64,000 bases of DNA from NCBI GenBank assembly GCA_015075175.1, contig JABTUV010000004.1, positions 1 through 64,000 on the forward strand, read 5' to 3'. The notes under the pieces are model-generated. The model saw nothing but the letters and a program-made list of their open reading frames with translations, did not search any database and was not told the origin of the DNA. The DNA is from a bacterium (lineage in GTDB: Bacteria > Hinthialibacterota > Hinthialibacteria > H5-UNCL2). Positions 48,170 through 56,845 of this stretch are shown here, one piece after another. Both the position numbers and the translations under genes were made by a program. Numbering within the stretch: position 1 is the first letter of the stretch; the number at the start of each line of letters is the position of its first letter.

Positions 48170-48328
48170 TGTCATTTCGACCGAAGGGAGAAATCTTCAC
48201 TAGGCCGTCGAAGACGATAGTGGACGTGAAATCGGCGCACTTGGTCATTTCGACCGAAGGAGAAATCTTCATCCTTGCGCTCGACTGGCGGTAATGGGGA
48301 AAGATTTCTCCTTTCGGTCGAAATGACA
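48170..48328. repeat. dispersed palindromic repeat (copy C)
   Basis: Two forward heads (48171 and 48245) and one reverse arm ending at 48328, with spacers of about 45-50 bases. The surrounding 48060-48500 holds no gene that I can recognise. Confidence 0.85.
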
Positions 48329-48504
48329 ATCAATCCGCCGGAACCATAACGACCGCTTGGAGCAGTTCTGCAAGGTTTGCAGCCAGTTGTCATTGTGACT
48401 GTACCCGTCATTACGCGGCCCTTGATGGGCTTCCGGCGGTCCGCTAGAGTCGACCTCGAAGTCGAGCGGGGCGTTGGCCCGCAAAGAAGGGAGCAGGCTG
48501 CCGG

Positions 48505-50155
48505 GTGAGGCGGCCGGTGTCGATTATGAGCGTCTCCGCTCCAGCGCCTCAGTACGATGTTGCGGCTCGTCGGCTGCGCGTACTGCCGGTGGGCCGCGCC
48601 CCCGTCCTGCGGCTGGGAATCGTCGATTATCCCGTAGCGATGCGCCTCCAGGAGCGCCTGGTCGAACGCGTGATCGTGGGCGCCCTTCCCGGCGCCCTTG
48701 TCCTCTGCCAGCACCCGGCGACGGTCACGTTGGGCGCGGCCGCTGATGAGCGACCTCGTGACGGGGCGCCACGCGCTGGCGGCGCGCGGCATCGCCGTCT
48801 GCCAGACCAACCGCGGGGGCCAGACGACCGGCCACAATCCCGGCCAGCTGGTCGCCTATCCCGTTCTCTCGTTGCGCGCCTGCGGCCTGGACGTTGAGCG
48901 TTATCTGCGCCGGTTGGAAGCGAGCGTCGTTCAACTGCTGGCCGAACACGGCGTCTCGGCCCATACCATCGCGGGCAGGACGGGGGTCTGGGTGGGCGAG
49001 GCCAAGATCGCCAGCCTGGGCGTGCGGGTGCGGCGCGGCGTGGTCTATCACGGCGTCGCGCTCAACGTGGAGAACGACCTGTCGCTGTTCGACCATTTCG
49101 TCATGTGCGGCCTGCCGGAGGCGAAACCCACTCGGCTGTGCGACCTGGTTTCGCGCCGTATCGAGCTGGCGCAGCTGGAGCGGCGTTGGGCGGAAATCTT
49201 GATTGCGATGTTGAACCTCCAGGACTGCGTCGAGCCGGGGATGCTGGAGCTGGACTTGCCCATGCAGTCACAGGTGGCTGCCGGGCGGCGCGGGTATCAG
49301 GGGCCGAAGCCGCGCTGGATTCGCGCCCAACTGCCCGGCGGAGACAACTATCGCGAGTTAAAGGGCCTCATGCGCGGGGGCGGCCTGCATACCGTCTGCG
49401 AGAGCGCCCGCTGTCCCAACATCGGCGACTGCTGGGAACGCCGCACGGCGACCTTCATGCTCCTGGGCGATACGTGCACCCGCGCGTGCCGCTTTTGCGC
49501 CGTGCCCTCGGGACGTCCCGTCGGACTGGACGAGAGCGAACCGGTTCACGTGGCCGAGGCTGCGGTGCGCATGGGTCTCCAGTACGTCGTACTCACGTCC
49601 GTGAATCGCGACGATCTGCCCGACGGCGGCGCGCATGTTTTCGCCCGCACCATCCATGAACTAAGAAAGCACCTTCCCGGGTGCAAGATCGAGACCCTGA
49701 TTCCGGACTTCTGCGGCGACTGGGACGCCCTGCAAGAGGTCATCGAGGCCGGACCCGACGTGCTCAACCACAACCTGGAAACGGTACCGCGCCTCTATCC
49801 GCGCATTCAACCCAGATGCAACTACGCGGTCTCACTGGAACTCTTGTCGCGCGCCAAGGCGGCGGGCATGAAAACCAAGTCGGGCCTATTGGTGGGCATC
49901 GGCGAGCGCCAGGATGAAATCTTCTCGGTCCTCTGCGACCTGGCGGACATCGGGTGCGACATTTCCACCCTCGGGCAATACCTGCGTCCCACGCCGCAGC
50001 ACGCGCCGGTCGACCGGTATCTGAGCCTGGAGGAGTTCGAGCAACTTCGCTGTGTAGGCGAGAGCCTGGGGATTCCGCAGGTCTTCGCGGGCCCCATGGT
50101 TCGCAGCTCGTTTCACGCGGAGGAGGTTTACGCCCAACGGTCGCTGACGGGATAG
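48505..50155 (+). CDS. LipB-LipA fusion: octanoyltransferase joined to lipoyl synthase (one frameshift)
   Basis: One frame carries both steps of lipoate biosynthesis. The first ~230 residues are LipB-like (transfer of octanoyl from ACP to lipoyl domains): LCQHPATVTLG, RGGQTTGHNPGQLVAYP, the catalytic Lys in GEAKIASLGV, HGVALNVENDLSLFDHF and the catalytic Cys in VMCGLPE. A frame break near 48740 splits this part. From about 49260 the same frame continues as LipA (sulfur insertion, radical SAM): auxiliary-cluster CESARCPNIGDCW, SAM-cluster CTRACRFCAV, NLETVPRLY and the C-terminal RSSFHAEE serine ligand. No stop separates the domains. Start is the GTG at 48505 or the ATG at 48526. The LipB motif has GHN where YHG is usual. 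Confidence 0.88.
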
Positions 50156-50236
50156 GACGTATGGGACCCATAGGACCAATAGGACCTAAGGCAAATGGGG
50201 CTGAATCTCTCTGCGGCCTCTGCGTCTCTGCGCGGG

Positions 50237-51130
50237 TTATCGGCTTTGCCCTGTCCACCAGTACGCCAGCATCCGCGAGATGATCTTGCAGGCGGTGGTG
50301 TCGCAACCCGGAGGATTCGGGTCGGGGATGAACTCGACCAGGTCGGCGGCGCGGATGCAGCAACGGCGATTGGAGAAGAGCGCGCGCAATACGGCCATCG
50401 CTTCCTGCCACGAGAGGCCATCCGGCTGCGGCGTGCCCGTGCTCCAGATGACGGAGGGGTCCAGGCCGTCCACGTCGAAACTCACATAGACATCGCCCGT
50501 CAAGTCGGCCAGCCGCGAAAGGAGCGCCTGCCGGCGTTGATGCAGCTCATGCGCATAATAGATGTCGATATTGGGATTGCCCTGCGCAAGCAGGTATTCC
50601 TCTTTTGAGAGGCTGCGGACGCCGATCTGGATGAAGCGGCAACCGTGCGCCAAAAGGCGGCGCATGACCGTCCCGTGCGACCATTGCTCCCCTTCCAGCT
50701 GGTCGATCAGGTCGCAATGCGCGTCGATCTGCACGATGGTCAGGTCTCGCAGCTCATTCTCGGAGTAGAGTCCGCGCACGATTCCGTAGGTCACAAGATG
50801 TTCGCCGCCGACGGAGAGGAGAAAGCGGGCGGGCGGCAGGTCGCGTACGGCGTCGCTGACGCGGGCCAGGTAGCCGGTCGGCGGCTCGCCGTCGCGCGGG
50901 TGGACGGCGGGCGCGACAAAGATGCGCGGCGCTTCCGCAAAATCGACGTGCGTCTCCTCGTCGAAGGTCTCCAACTGGTAACTGGTCTCCAGTATCCGCT
51001 CCGGTGCACCGGCCGAGCCGCGCCCGTAAGTCACGGTCAGGTCAAAGGGGAGCGGCAGGAAAACGACCTGCGCCGCCTCCAGCGCGACGGGAGGAAGGCC
51101 GAAGAATTGATCGCGGAAGTATTCGACCAT
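50237..51130 (-). CDS. agmatinase/arginase (ureohydrolase) family enzyme
   Basis: A 297-residue manganese enzyme of the ureohydrolase family, hydrolysing a guanidino compound (probably agmatine) to urea and an amine. The ATG at 51130 (MVEYFRDQFFGLPP) follows GGGAG. Metal ligands are seen in SVGGEHLVTYG, IVQIDAHCDLID and SFDVDGLDPSVIWSTGTPQPDGL. The N-terminal FLPLPFDLTVTYGRGSAGAP is the agmatinase-type opening. Length is typical. It may belong to polyamine synthesis; no speA or speE is adjacent. Confidence 0.92.
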   Translation of the reverse strand: MVEYFRDQFFGLPPVALEAAQVVFLPLPFDLTVTYGRGSAGAPERILETSYQLETFDEETHVDFAEAPRIFVAPAVHPRDGEPPTGYLARVSDAVRDLPPARFLLSVGGEHLVTYGIVRGLYSENELRDLTIVQIDAHCDLIDQLEGEQWSHGTVMRRLLAHGCRFIQIGVRSLSKEEYLLAQGNPNIDIYYAHELHQRRQALLSRLADLTGDVYVSFDVDGLDPSVIWSTGTPQPDGLSWQEAMAVLRALFSNRRCCIRAADLVEFIPDPNPPGCDTTACKIISRMLAYWWTGQSR

Positions 51131-51246
51131 GTCAGGCGACTCCCAGGCTGATAGGGGATGCACGAACCTATCGCAATTGCGGTCGGGAATGAACCCACTT
51201 TTTGGCGCCCCCAAGGTACAGATTCAGTTCTTAGCACTTGCCCCCA

Positions 51247-51342
51247 GAGCTGTCATTTCGACCGAAGGGAGAAATTCAGCATGTGGCGCCCGACGACCGA
51301 GAGACGCCGACTAAGATTTCTCCCTTCGGTCGAAATGACAGG
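51247..51342. repeat. dispersed palindromic repeat (copy D)
   Basis: A single clean palindrome: forward arm at 51248-51275, reverse arm at 51315-51342, 40-base loop, in the 300-base space between divergent genes. Confidence 0.85.
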
Positions 51343-51434
51343 GCACTCGTCCCGCCAATTCCGCTTGTCCGGTTGTGCGGCCTCGTGGTAGGGTTTGGTC
51401 CGTGCCGGACTGCGTCCTGGAGGCTGTCGCGTAT

Positions 51435-52718
51435 ATGGATCGCACCGCATCGCCACGGTTGATCGTGCTGACGCTGGTCGTCGTCGCCCCCCTTGTTTTT
51501 ATATGGAGCCAACCCGCCATGCCTGGAACGCCCGACTCGCTGCCGATGAAACTGCTTGTTACGCCCGGCTTGTGGGGGCACGTGGATACGCCCGTCTCGT
51601 TGGCCGTCCCCGGACTACTGCGTTACGGCGGGCCGCTGGCGATGGAAGAGGAGAGGGACGGCAAGACGATTCCCACGCCCTGCCAGTTGACGGACGATGG
51701 GCGCCTCTACTGGCTACTTTCGGGCGTGACGCGGCCTGGAACACGGCGCACGTACTTCCTGCGAGCGGCTACGCCCGAAGTCGCCCCCATTGTCGCGGTC
51801 GCCGGCGACGGCAAGTACCTGGACGTCTCGCTGGGCGAGCGGTTGGCGTTGCGCTACCATTGCGCCGAAATTCCGCCGCCCTCCGGCGCTTCACCGCTTT
51901 TTGCCCGAAGCGCCTTCATTCATCCACTCTGTTCGCCCTCGGGGGAGGTCCTGACGGAGATCCAGCCGCCCGACCACCTGCATCATCTGGGCATCTTCGC
52001 GCCGTGGACGCGGACGCGCTTCGAGGGGCGGCAGGTGGACTTCTGGAATCTGGGCGCGGGGCAGGGAACCGTGCGGTTTAAGTCGGTCGAGAAGACCTGG
52101 AGCGGACCGGTCTCCGGCGGGTTCGTGGTGGTGCAGGAACACGTGGACCTGTCGGCGCCGGACGGCCCCAAGGCGGCGCTGGTCGAGTCGCTGGAAGTCG
52201 TCGTCTATCCGCTGCCGGCGCACGGCGATCGCAAGGCGTACCTGGTGGATTACATTTCGCGGCAGCGTTGCGCGACCAGCTCGGAGCTGGTTTTGGAGAA
52301 GTATCGCTACGGCGGCTTCGGCTACCGGGCGCGGGCGGACTGGAACTCGAAGAACAGCCGCATGTTGACTTCGGAGGGCAAGACGCGGGCGGACGCCAAC
52401 ACCACGCGCTGCCGCTGGTGCGACGTGTCGGGGGCCACGGGCGCAGGGCGCTCAGGCATCCTCTTCATGGGGGCGCCGCAAAACGCGCGCAGCCCCGAGC
52501 CGATCCGCGTTTGGCCGCTGGACAACCGGCCGGACCAGCTTTTCTTTAATTTCTGTCCGGTGCAGGAGGCGACGCAGGAGGAGATGCGGCTCGCGCCGGG
52601 CGTGACGTACACCTTCCACTACCGCATGTTGGTCTATGATGGAGAGATCGGCGCGGAAGAGGCGGACCAGGTGTGGCTGAGTTTCAACGATACGCCCCAA
52701 GTTCAAGTCGTGAGGTGA
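51435..52718 (+). CDS. PmoA-like (DUF6807) exported protein
   Basis: A 427-residue protein with an N-terminal hydrophobic export or anchor segment (LIVLTLVVVAPLVFIW, residues about 9-24). Its family hallmark is QPPDHLHHLGIFAPWTRTRF with FWNLGAGQGTV following, and the beta-rich body (VDYISRQRCATSS, YGGFGYRARADWN, PIRVWPLDNRPDQLFFNF). Members are labelled PmoA in databases but are unrelated in role to the particulate methane monooxygenase subunit of the same name. They occur in sugar-degradation gene sets with Gfo/Idh/MocA and ThuA proteins, as here (next gene 4 bases downstream). The catalytic role is not established; a polysaccharide-related function is inferred from company. Confidence 0.85.
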   Translation: MDRTASPRLIVLTLVVVAPLVFIWSQPAMPGTPDSLPMKLLVTPGLWGHVDTPVSLAVPGLLRYGGPLAMEEERDGKTIPTPCQLTDDGRLYWLLSGVTRPGTRRTYFLRAATPEVAPIVAVAGDGKYLDVSLGERLALRYHCAEIPPPSGASPLFARSAFIHPLCSPSGEVLTEIQPPDHLHHLGIFAPWTRTRFEGRQVDFWNLGAGQGTVRFKSVEKTWSGPVSGGFVVVQEHVDLSAPDGPKAALVESLEVVVYPLPAHGDRKAYLVDYISRQRCATSSELVLEKYRYGGFGYRARADWNSKNSRMLTSEGKTRADANTTRCRWCDVSGATGAGRSGILFMGAPQNARSPEPIRVWPLDNRPDQLFFNFCPVQEATQEEMRLAPGVTYTFHYRMLVYDGEIGAEEADQVWLSFNDTPQVQVVR

Positions 52719-52722
52719 AAGC

Positions 52723-54051
52723 ATGAGGCACGAGAAGAAGTCCAGGCAGGCAACGGGACGGCGCGACTTTATCCGCATCATGACGGCGGCCGCGGCGGCG
52801 CCGTATTTCGTTCCGTCCGCCGTTTTCGGGGCGACGGCTCCCAGCAACCGAATCACGGTAGGTGCGATCGGCACGGGACGGATGGGTCGCGGCGATCTGC
52901 AGGACCTCTTGGGTCATGGGGACGCACAGGTCGTCGCCGTGTGCGACGTGGACTCCAACCGGCTGGAGGACGGGCGCGCTTACGTCGAAAAGTTCTACGC
53001 GGAACGAAGCGCGGACGGCAAGGCCGCCGGCGTATCGATGTATCGGGACTATCGGGAACTGGTAGCGAGGGCGGACATCGACGCGGTGATGATCTGCACG
53101 CCCGACCATTGGCACGCGCTGCCGGCGATGGATGCGGCGCGGGCGGGCAAGGACATCTTCCTGCAGAAGCCGCTCACCTACACCCTGGAGGAGGGGCGGG
53201 CGCTCTCGGACACGGTGCGGCGCTATGGGCGCGTCTTTCAGGTCGGCAGCCAGCAGCGCTCGGGCGAGCAGTTTCGCACCGCCTGCGAGTTGGTGCGCAA
53301 CGGTCGCATCGGCAAGCTGGAGAAGGTGGAGGTGACGCTGCCGACCGATCCCGCCGGCGAGAATCGTCCCGTGATGCCCGTTCCCAAGCAGCTGGACTAT
53401 GAGTTCTGGCTCGGTCCGTGCCAGTGGGCGCCGTACACGGAAGAGCGCGTGCATCCCCCGGTAGGTTACGACCGGCCGGGTTGGTTGCGGGTGGAGGAAT
53501 ACTGCCTGGGGATGATTACCGGGTGGGGCTCGCACCACATGGACATCGCGCACTGGGGCATGGGTGAGAATGCGCCGCTGGAAGTCTCGGGTACGGCGAC
53601 GTTCCCGGAGACTGGAGTGTGGACGGTGCACGGCGAGTTTCGCATCGAGTATCTCTATCCCGGCGGTGTGACGGTGATCTGCCGGGGGCGGGAGGGCGCG
53701 TCCAACGGAATACGCTTCAGCGGGACGGAGGGTTGGGTTTTCGTCACGCGCGGACGGTTGGATGCCGAGCCCAAGTCCTTACTCAAGTCGGTCATCGGCC
53801 CCAATGAGGTCCATCTTTACCGGAGTCGGGACCACAAGGGCAACTGGCTGGAGTGCATCAAGTCGCGGGCGGAGACGGTCGCGCCGGTGGAAAACGGACA
53901 TCGCTCGTGCAGCGCATGTATCGTGGGGCATATCGCCATGAAGATGCAGGGGACCAAGCTACGCTGGGACGCGGAGACGGAGCGGTTTGTGGACAACGAC
54001 GCGGCCAACCGGATGCTGTCGCGGGCCATGCGCGGGCCGTGGCATTTGTAA
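52723..54051 (+). CDS. Gfo/Idh/MocA family oxidoreductase with TAT signal (second copy)
   Basis: A 442-residue TAT-exported predicted NAD(P)-dependent sugar dehydrogenase. The twin-arginine signal is GRRDFIRIMTAAAAAP (residues 12-27). The Rossmann motif GAIGTGRMGRGDLQDL lies near residue 48. The catalytic region reads ICTPDHWHALPAMDAARAGK and FLQKPLTYTLEEG (Lys-Pro retained). The substrate domain has ITGWGSHHMDIAHWGMG. It lies 4 bases after the PmoA-like gene and precedes ThuA, probably one transcription unit. It is only distantly like the copy at 1822-3042. Confidence 0.93.
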   Translation: MRHEKKSRQATGRRDFIRIMTAAAAAPYFVPSAVFGATAPSNRITVGAIGTGRMGRGDLQDLLGHGDAQVVAVCDVDSNRLEDGRAYVEKFYAERSADGKAAGVSMYRDYRELVARADIDAVMICTPDHWHALPAMDAARAGKDIFLQKPLTYTLEEGRALSDTVRRYGRVFQVGSQQRSGEQFRTACELVRNGRIGKLEKVEVTLPTDPAGENRPVMPVPKQLDYEFWLGPCQWAPYTEERVHPPVGYDRPGWLRVEEYCLGMITGWGSHHMDIAHWGMGENAPLEVSGTATFPETGVWTVHGEFRIEYLYPGGVTVICRGREGASNGIRFSGTEGWVFVTRGRLDAEPKSLLKSVIGPNEVHLYRSRDHKGNWLECIKSRAETVAPVENGHRSCSACIVGHIAMKMQGTKLRWDAETERFVDNDAANRMLSRAMRGPWHL

Positions 54052-54052
54052 C

Positions 54053-54160
54053 GGCGACCTCTGCTGGTCGCCAGTCGTATCCGGCATCCTGCCGACACGT
54101 GGGGCAAACTGTCAGGGCGCGGCGACAAAATGTGGCCGTGACCGGCGACCGCCGGTCGCC
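54053..54160. repeat. two hairpins sharing the stem GGCGACC/GGTCGCC
   Basis: The first stem-loop is at 54053-54072 (loop TCTGCT) and the second at 54144-54160 (loop GCC). They lie in the 156-base gap between the Gfo/Idh/MocA and ThuA genes. No T-run follows either, so they look like REP-type or mRNA-stability hairpins rather than terminators. Confidence 0.6.
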
Positions 54161-54207
54161 GCTACGTCGCGGAATCCAGCGCGGATAGGCGGATAGGGAG
54201 TAGGGTG

Positions 54208-55110
54208 ATGAAACATCTCTTCGTCGGCGTGTCCGTGGCGCTGTGCATCACTTCGAGCGGGGCGGCGCCGTCCGCCACGGAGATCGCCATGATCCGGGCC
54301 GCGGCGCCGGACCGCCCGTCCGCAGCGCCGCAGAAGCCGCGCAAGGTACTGGTCTTCTCCAAGTTTTACGGCTTCAACCACACCGCCGTGCCCTACGGCA
54401 CGGTGGCTTTTGAAGTCATCGGCAGCAAGACCGACGCTTACACGCCCATTGTATCCGACGACGACGCCATGTTCGAACCGGACAATCTCTCACAGTTCGA
54501 TGCGGTCGTGTTCAACAACACCAATAATGAGATATTTCTGCCCGAACCGTCGGTGTATGAAAAACTCTCTCCGGAAGAGAAGGCCAAGGCGGACGCGCGC
54601 GACGCCAGGCTGAAAGCGAGCCTGGTGGATTATCTCAAGCGGGGCGGTGGACTGGCGGTGCTTCACGCGGGGGTAGCCTCATTTCGCCAATGGCCGGAAT
54701 ACGGCGAGATCATCGGCGCGCGTTTCGACAACCATCCCTGGGTCGCCGGCTCGACCGTCACTTTCAGGATCGAGGAGCCGGAGCATCCGCTGGCGCGGGC
54801 TTTCCGCGGCCGGGAGTTCGTCGTGCAGGACGAGATTTACCAATTCAAGGAGCCGTACTCGCGCGATCTGGTGCGCGTGATCGTGAGCCTGGATACGACC
54901 AAGACGAACATGAACGTGCGGGGCGTTCATCGCACCGACGGGGACTTTCCCATGACGTGGGTGAAGCCTTACGGCAAGGGGCGCGTATTCTACTGTTCGC
55001 TGGGACACCAGCATGACATCTTCTGGAATCCGGTCGTTCTGCGGCATCTGTTGGACGGGGTGCAGTTCGTCCTGGGGGACCTTGTCGGACCGATTGAGCC
55101 GCGGCGGTAG
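54208..55110 (+). CDS. ThuA-domain exported protein
   Basis: A 300-residue protein with a signal peptide (MKHLFVGVSVALCITSSGAA). The ThuA/glutamine-amidotransferase-like fold is shown by KVLVFSKFYGFNHTAVPYG, FDAVVFNNTNNEIF, YLKRGGGLAVLHAGVASFRQW, NHPWVAGSTVTFRIEEPEHPL, FVVQDEIYQFKEPYSR and GRVFYCSLGHQHDIFWNP. ThuA proteins act in trehalose or related sugar utilisation in rhizobia and are widespread as exported proteins beside Gfo/Idh/MocA enzymes in planctomycete-like bacteria, matching this cluster. The ATG at 54208 is preferred over an adjacent GTG. The substrate is unknown. Confidence 0.9.
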   Translation: MKHLFVGVSVALCITSSGAAPSATEIAMIRAAAPDRPSAAPQKPRKVLVFSKFYGFNHTAVPYGTVAFEVIGSKTDAYTPIVSDDDAMFEPDNLSQFDAVVFNNTNNEIFLPEPSVYEKLSPEEKAKADARDARLKASLVDYLKRGGGLAVLHAGVASFRQWPEYGEIIGARFDNHPWVAGSTVTFRIEEPEHPLARAFRGREFVVQDEIYQFKEPYSRDLVRVIVSLDTTKTNMNVRGVHRTDGDFPMTWVKPYGKGRVFYCSLGHQHDIFWNPVVLRHLLDGVQFVLGDLVGPIEPRR

Positions 55111-55153
55111 GCCAGGAGCACCCTTTTGAGTACAAAAGGGTGGCGCCCGGGCG

Positions 55154-55621
55154 CTAGCGGTCGCGGGCCTTTTCCAAGAGGCGGTTGAGGCGGGCGACTT
55201 CTTCCGGAGTGAAATGCTGGAACTGCTGTTTGTGCATGGCGAGCAGGGGCGCCGCCAGCTTGGAGAGCAGCGCCAGACCTTTTCTCGTGATCGTGACGTG
55301 GACGACGCGGCGATCCTTGTCGCCGCGCTTGCGGGCGACCAGTTCGGCGCGCTCCAGGCCGTCGACCAGGCGGGTAATGTCGGGGACGCGGGCGATGAGG
55401 CGGTCGCGGATGGCCAGGCAGGGCAGGCTGCGGCCGGCCGCGCCCGCCAGGATGCGCAGGATGTTAAACTGCGCTTCGGTCACGCCGTATTGCTTGAAGA
55501 GGGCGGCGAACTCGGTCGCCAGGAGGTCGTGCGTGCGACGCAGGTTGAGATAGGCCTCCTGTTCCGGCACGGGCGCGCGGGGATGCCATTGCAACTCTTC
55601 CTGCAACCGCGAGGATTTCAT
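55154..55621 (-). CDS. MarR-family transcriptional regulator
   Basis: A 155-residue winged-helix repressor. N-terminal helices (LRRTHDLLATEFAALFKQYG) are followed by VTEAQFNILRILAG, the recognition helix (VPDITRLVDGLERAELV) and the wing RKRGDKDRRVVHVTITRKG, the MarR signature. AGGAGG lies before the ATG at 55621. Its own promoter (55645-55673) has two AACTAT direct repeats over the -35 region, a likely autoregulatory operator. The gene diverges from the HAD-family gene at 55793, which it may also control; that is inference. Confidence 0.93.
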   Translation of the reverse strand: MKSSRLQEELQWHPRAPVPEQEAYLNLRRTHDLLATEFAALFKQYGVTEAQFNILRILAGAAGRSLPCLAIRDRLIARVPDITRLVDGLERAELVARKRGDKDRRVVHVTITRKGLALLSKLAAPLLAMHKQQFQHFTPEEVARLNRLLEKARDR

Positions 55622-55644
55622 GCGCTGACTCCTCCTGGGCCGGC

Positions 55645-55673
55645 GTTGTAGCCCGTCCCAACTATTGTGTCAA
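55645..55673 (-). promoter_or_regulatory. marR-type promoter with putative operator
   Basis: Minus-strand TTGACA (55668-55673) and TACAAC (55645-55650), spacing 17. CAACTAT repeats at about 55660 and 55674 bracket the -35, and TTGTTGACACAA is a short interrupted palindrome over it. Confidence 0.55.
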
Positions 55674-55792
55674 CAACTATTTTTCTGCGCTGCGGGTTTG
55701 GCGTCGTTGGATGGACAAACGCGGGGAAACGTGGTACGCATAACCGCATCTCCCCGTCAAAGAGGCCGTGACAGGTTGGGAAGGATCGGGTC

Positions 55793-56626
55793 ATGAGTTT
55801 TACCGCGGACGGGCGGCGGGGGGACCTGCGCATCCGGGCGGTCGTGCTGGATTGGCTGGGCACGACGGTGGATTTCGGCGCGTCGGCGCCGGGCGCGGCG
55901 CTGGCGGAGGTCTTCAAGGCCGAAGGGGTACCTCTTTCCGCCGGTGAAACCCGCAACGTTCCCGGGCGGTCGGTGCGGGAGCAATTGTGGGCGCTGGTCG
56001 GAAATCCCTCCATCGCCGAACGCTGGCGGCGGGCGCATAGCCGCGACTGTTCGGAAGCCGACGTGGCGCGCATGGCGGACGCCCATTCGGCTGCGCTGGC
56101 TGCGTGCATTCCCAACCATGCCGAACCCATCCCCGGCGTGATCGACGTAGTGCGCGCGCTGCGCGTGCAGGGAATCAAGATCGGCTCGACCGCCGATTTC
56201 GACGCGAGCGTGGCGGAGAAGCTGGTGGCGGCGGCGGAGACGCGCGGCTACCGGCCGGACTGCATCGTGACGTTGTCCGACGTACCTGAGGGCCGGCCCG
56301 CGCCGTGGATGTGCTTTGAGTGCGCGCGCCGGCTCAACGTCTACCCGACCTTCGTGATGATCAAGGCCGACGACACGCTGGAAGGCATCGAGGAGGGACT
56401 TCACGCCGGCATGTGGTCGGTAGGCGTTGCGGCCACGGGGCGTGACCTGGGTCTTTCGCCGCGCGAGGCGATTGGCATGGCGCGGGCCGATTTCGACCGC
56501 CGCTTGAAGGATACTCGCGCGCGCATGAGGGCGGTGGGCGCCCACTTCGTCATCGATTCGCTGGCGGAGTTCCTGCCCTGCCTGGAGGCCATCCAGCAGC
56601 GACTTGCCCTGGGGCAGAAGCCGTGA
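55793..56626 (+). CDS. PhnX-like HAD-superfamily hydrolase lacking the Schiff-base lysine
   Basis: A 277-residue protein aligning along its whole length with phosphonoacetaldehyde hydrolase. The HAD nucleophile motif is VVLDWLGTTVDFGASAP. The cap, GIKIGSTADFDASVAEKLV, GYRPDCIVTLSDVPEGRPAPWM and IKADDTLEGIEEGLHAGMW(S)VGV all follow the PhnX order. At the cap position where PhnX has PMGLLKIDH with the lysine that forms an imine with phosphonoacetaldehyde, this protein reads VPGRSVREQL, with no lysine. Phosphonatase chemistry as known is therefore unlikely; a different phosphate-ester or aldehyde substrate is possible. No phnW or phosphonate transporter is near. The ATG at 55793 is divergent from marR. 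Confidence 0.8.
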   Translation: MSFTADGRRGDLRIRAVVLDWLGTTVDFGASAPGAALAEVFKAEGVPLSAGETRNVPGRSVREQLWALVGNPSIAERWRRAHSRDCSEADVARMADAHSAALAACIPNHAEPIPGVIDVVRALRVQGIKIGSTADFDASVAEKLVAAAETRGYRPDCIVTLSDVPEGRPAPWMCFECARRLNVYPTFVMIKADDTLEGIEEGLHAGMWSVGVAATGRDLGLSPREAIGMARADFDRRLKDTRARMRAVGAHFVIDSLAEFLPCLEAIQQRLALGQKP

Positions 56627-56642
56627 CAGCACGAGCGCGGTG

Positions 56643-56740
56643 CGCTGAGGTTCCCCCTCACCCGGCGCTTCGCGCCGACCTCTCCCACGGAGAGGCGAAG
56701 TCCCCTCTGCCTTAGGGAGAGGGTTAGGGTGAGGGGGTGC
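56643..56740. repeat. solo copy of the GC-rich CTCTCCC/GGCGCTTCGCGCC repeat
   Basis: CCCCTCACCCGGCGCTTCGC with CTCTCCC and GGGAGAGGGTTAGGGTGAGG, related to the array units at 24236-26490. It lies between the PhnX-like gene and the hydroxylase operon. Confidence 0.75.
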
Positions 56741-56845
56741 GGCTTGACACGGCGCGTTTGCGGCTCGTAGAATCCCATCGTGCTGCAATCTTCCACCGTC
56801 CTGCGCAGCCTCCCTCACGTCAACAAGTCACAGGAGGAGATCGTC

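Noticed and set aside
48038-48220. MFHVKH peptide at parS considered as the start of rsmG
   Set aside because: The frame after the parS palindrome shows no methyltransferase sequence; the peptide is a by-product of the ParB site.
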